The notes beneath the pieces were generated by a model. That model searched no databases. It was not told the DNA's origin and saw only the letters and a list, made by a program, of their open reading frames with translations. From assembly GCF_001276715.1 (NCBI RefSeq), contig NZ_LIUQ01000034.1, positions 32,098-74,255 of the forward strand: a stretch of 42,158 nt of DNA, read 5' to 3'. The translations under genes were made by a program, and so were the position numbers. Shown here one piece after another: positions 41,247 through 42,158 of this stretch. The number at the start of each line of letters is the position of its first letter. Within the stretch, counting starts at the first letter, position 1. Origin of the DNA: Planktothricoides sp. SR001. GTDB lineage: Bacteria; Cyanobacteriota; Cyanobacteriia; Cyanobacteriales; Laspinemataceae.

Positions 41247-42158
41247 AGTTTTATTTTTGATATATGCTTATTATCAGTTTGACTTATTTTTGGCTCGGAG
41301 AGATCGCTTCGATCTGCTTCAGAACTGCCTCTATCCATCTTGGCAACCACAGAGGAAGTTTCACAAGAGGCTGTTTCACAAAGAGAAAAAAGCGGTTAGC
41401 TGGACATTACTTGGGTGGTTTAATTCCCCCGATAAACTTTAGGCTTCTCAGTTGATTACCTCCTTGGCTTTGTTGTTTTTTTGCTAACTCAACCGGCTTT
41501 TTAACCGATTCATCTACCGATAAAAATACCGATATTTTTCCTAGATAAAGTTCAGTGTATCAGGATATTTTTCTGTATTTTCAAACTTAAACTTATAAAA
41601 TAAATTTTTTTTAAAAAAATTAAAGCCAAAAAAGATATTTTTATATATATTGATGTAATTTTTTTAATGTTTTTTTGTTTTTGGCTAGGTTTTAATCAAT
41701 TAAGCCTGACTACAAAATTAATCGTCATTTTTTATTATAATTAAACCGAAAATAGTTGAAAAAGCCATCAAAGGGTTATTTGAAAGATTTTCCTAATATT
41801 TTTCTAATAATATTTTCTTAAAATTTTTGATTTTTTGGTCGAAAATTTTTGCTACAATAACTTAACATAAATCTACATAAATCTACAAAAATCTACAAAG
41901 CGCGGACGGTGGACATTGATTTCACGGAGAGTGGGGCGATCGCTGGCTAAATCCGCTCAAAAGTCTCCCGGCTTAGGGGATTCTTCGATTCCGCCCAGCC
42001 GATTGACTCTGTTTCTGGATCTGTTTCTGTTCAGAAATATTCTCAGATTCGGTTTGTACCCGATGGGTCAATCCCGGTCCCGGCGCAGATTCATGGGTGA
42101 CATCAGCAACTCTCTGTATATTTATTTAACTTATTTAACCTAGGGCGTGTCATCAATT
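41247..42158. other. AT-rich terminal region, no supported gene
   Basis: The first part should hold the promoter of the WD40 gene. 41,540-41,870 is extremely AT-rich. Three 10-bp units ACATAAATCT/ACAAAAATCT lie at 41865-41894. The last 260 bp are less AT-rich and contain short open frames in all three forward registers, for example one giving SVQKYSQIRFVPDGSIPVPA, without a start or recognisable family. They may be the edge of a gene or a relic. Confidence 0.5.

Noticed and set aside
41916-42143. 75-codon frame near the right edge
   Set aside because: Arg/Ser-rich with no recognisable pattern; competing open frames exist in the other registers and the window ends here.

Overview
The window is chromosomal DNA from a cyanobacterium, most likely a filamentous, Oscillatoriales-like species. 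The signs are very frequent GCGATCGC (HIP1) octamers, intergenic arrays of 7-bp repeats, and a cyanobacterial gene set: nblS, rbcR, ndhF/ndhD of NDH-1, mraY, a PAP/fibrillin protein, DUF2811 and DUF3134. WD40, LRR, TPR and NACHT proteins are also abundant. I see no rRNA, tRNA, CRISPR array, transposase or phage module. Assignment below phylum level is inference.

Layout. 0-5 kb: a class II aldolase-like gene, a VOC-fold protein and a stand-alone NACHT STAND ATPase with an HTH-like N-terminus, possibly a defence gene. 4.7-6.6 kb: a membrane histidine kinase broken by one in-frame TAG and lacking the G1-box Asp. 6.8-11.2 kb: an anchored propeller-like protein, a TPR protein, a gene-poor stretch with traces of decayed coding sequence, and an OmpR-type response regulator. 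11.2-15.4 kb: a 14-bp tandem array, protoporphyrinogen oxidase, DUF2811, a spacer with a tight cluster of DnaA-box-like sites, a PAP/fibrillin gene and DUF3134. 15.6-19 kb: mraY, a GT2 glycosyltransferase and a cysteine desulfurase. 19-21.8 kb: an LRR protein, a WD40 remnant, an FKBP isomerase and a phasin-like coiled coil. 22-28.4 kb, all minus strand: nblS, purD, photolyase, a Nudix hydrolase and an HMA metal-binding protein. 28.7-32.6 kb: a WD40 lipid- or membrane-anchored candidate with a Pro-Asp-Pro-Thr linker, a Ser/Thr kinase and rbcR. 33.3-39 kb: an NnrU/Z-ISO family protein, a thioredoxin-like protein, ndhF and ndhD. 39-41.2 kb: a 15-repeat WD40 protein. The last 0.9 kb is AT-rich and holds no supported gene.

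Together the recognisable genes serve light and redox physiology (nblS, photolyase, rbcR, NDH-1 subunits, thioredoxin-like protein), the tetrapyrrole, purine and peptidoglycan pathways, and signalling (two kinases, a response regulator, a Ser/Thr kinase and repeat-scaffold proteins).

The observations I rate highest are the DnaA-box cluster near 14.0 kb (candidate replication-origin or DnaA-regulatory element), the interrupted histidine kinase, the NACHT gene, a five-cysteine segment in NblS, and several families of small intergenic repeats and hairpins, including a 10-bp insert found inside heptamer arrays.
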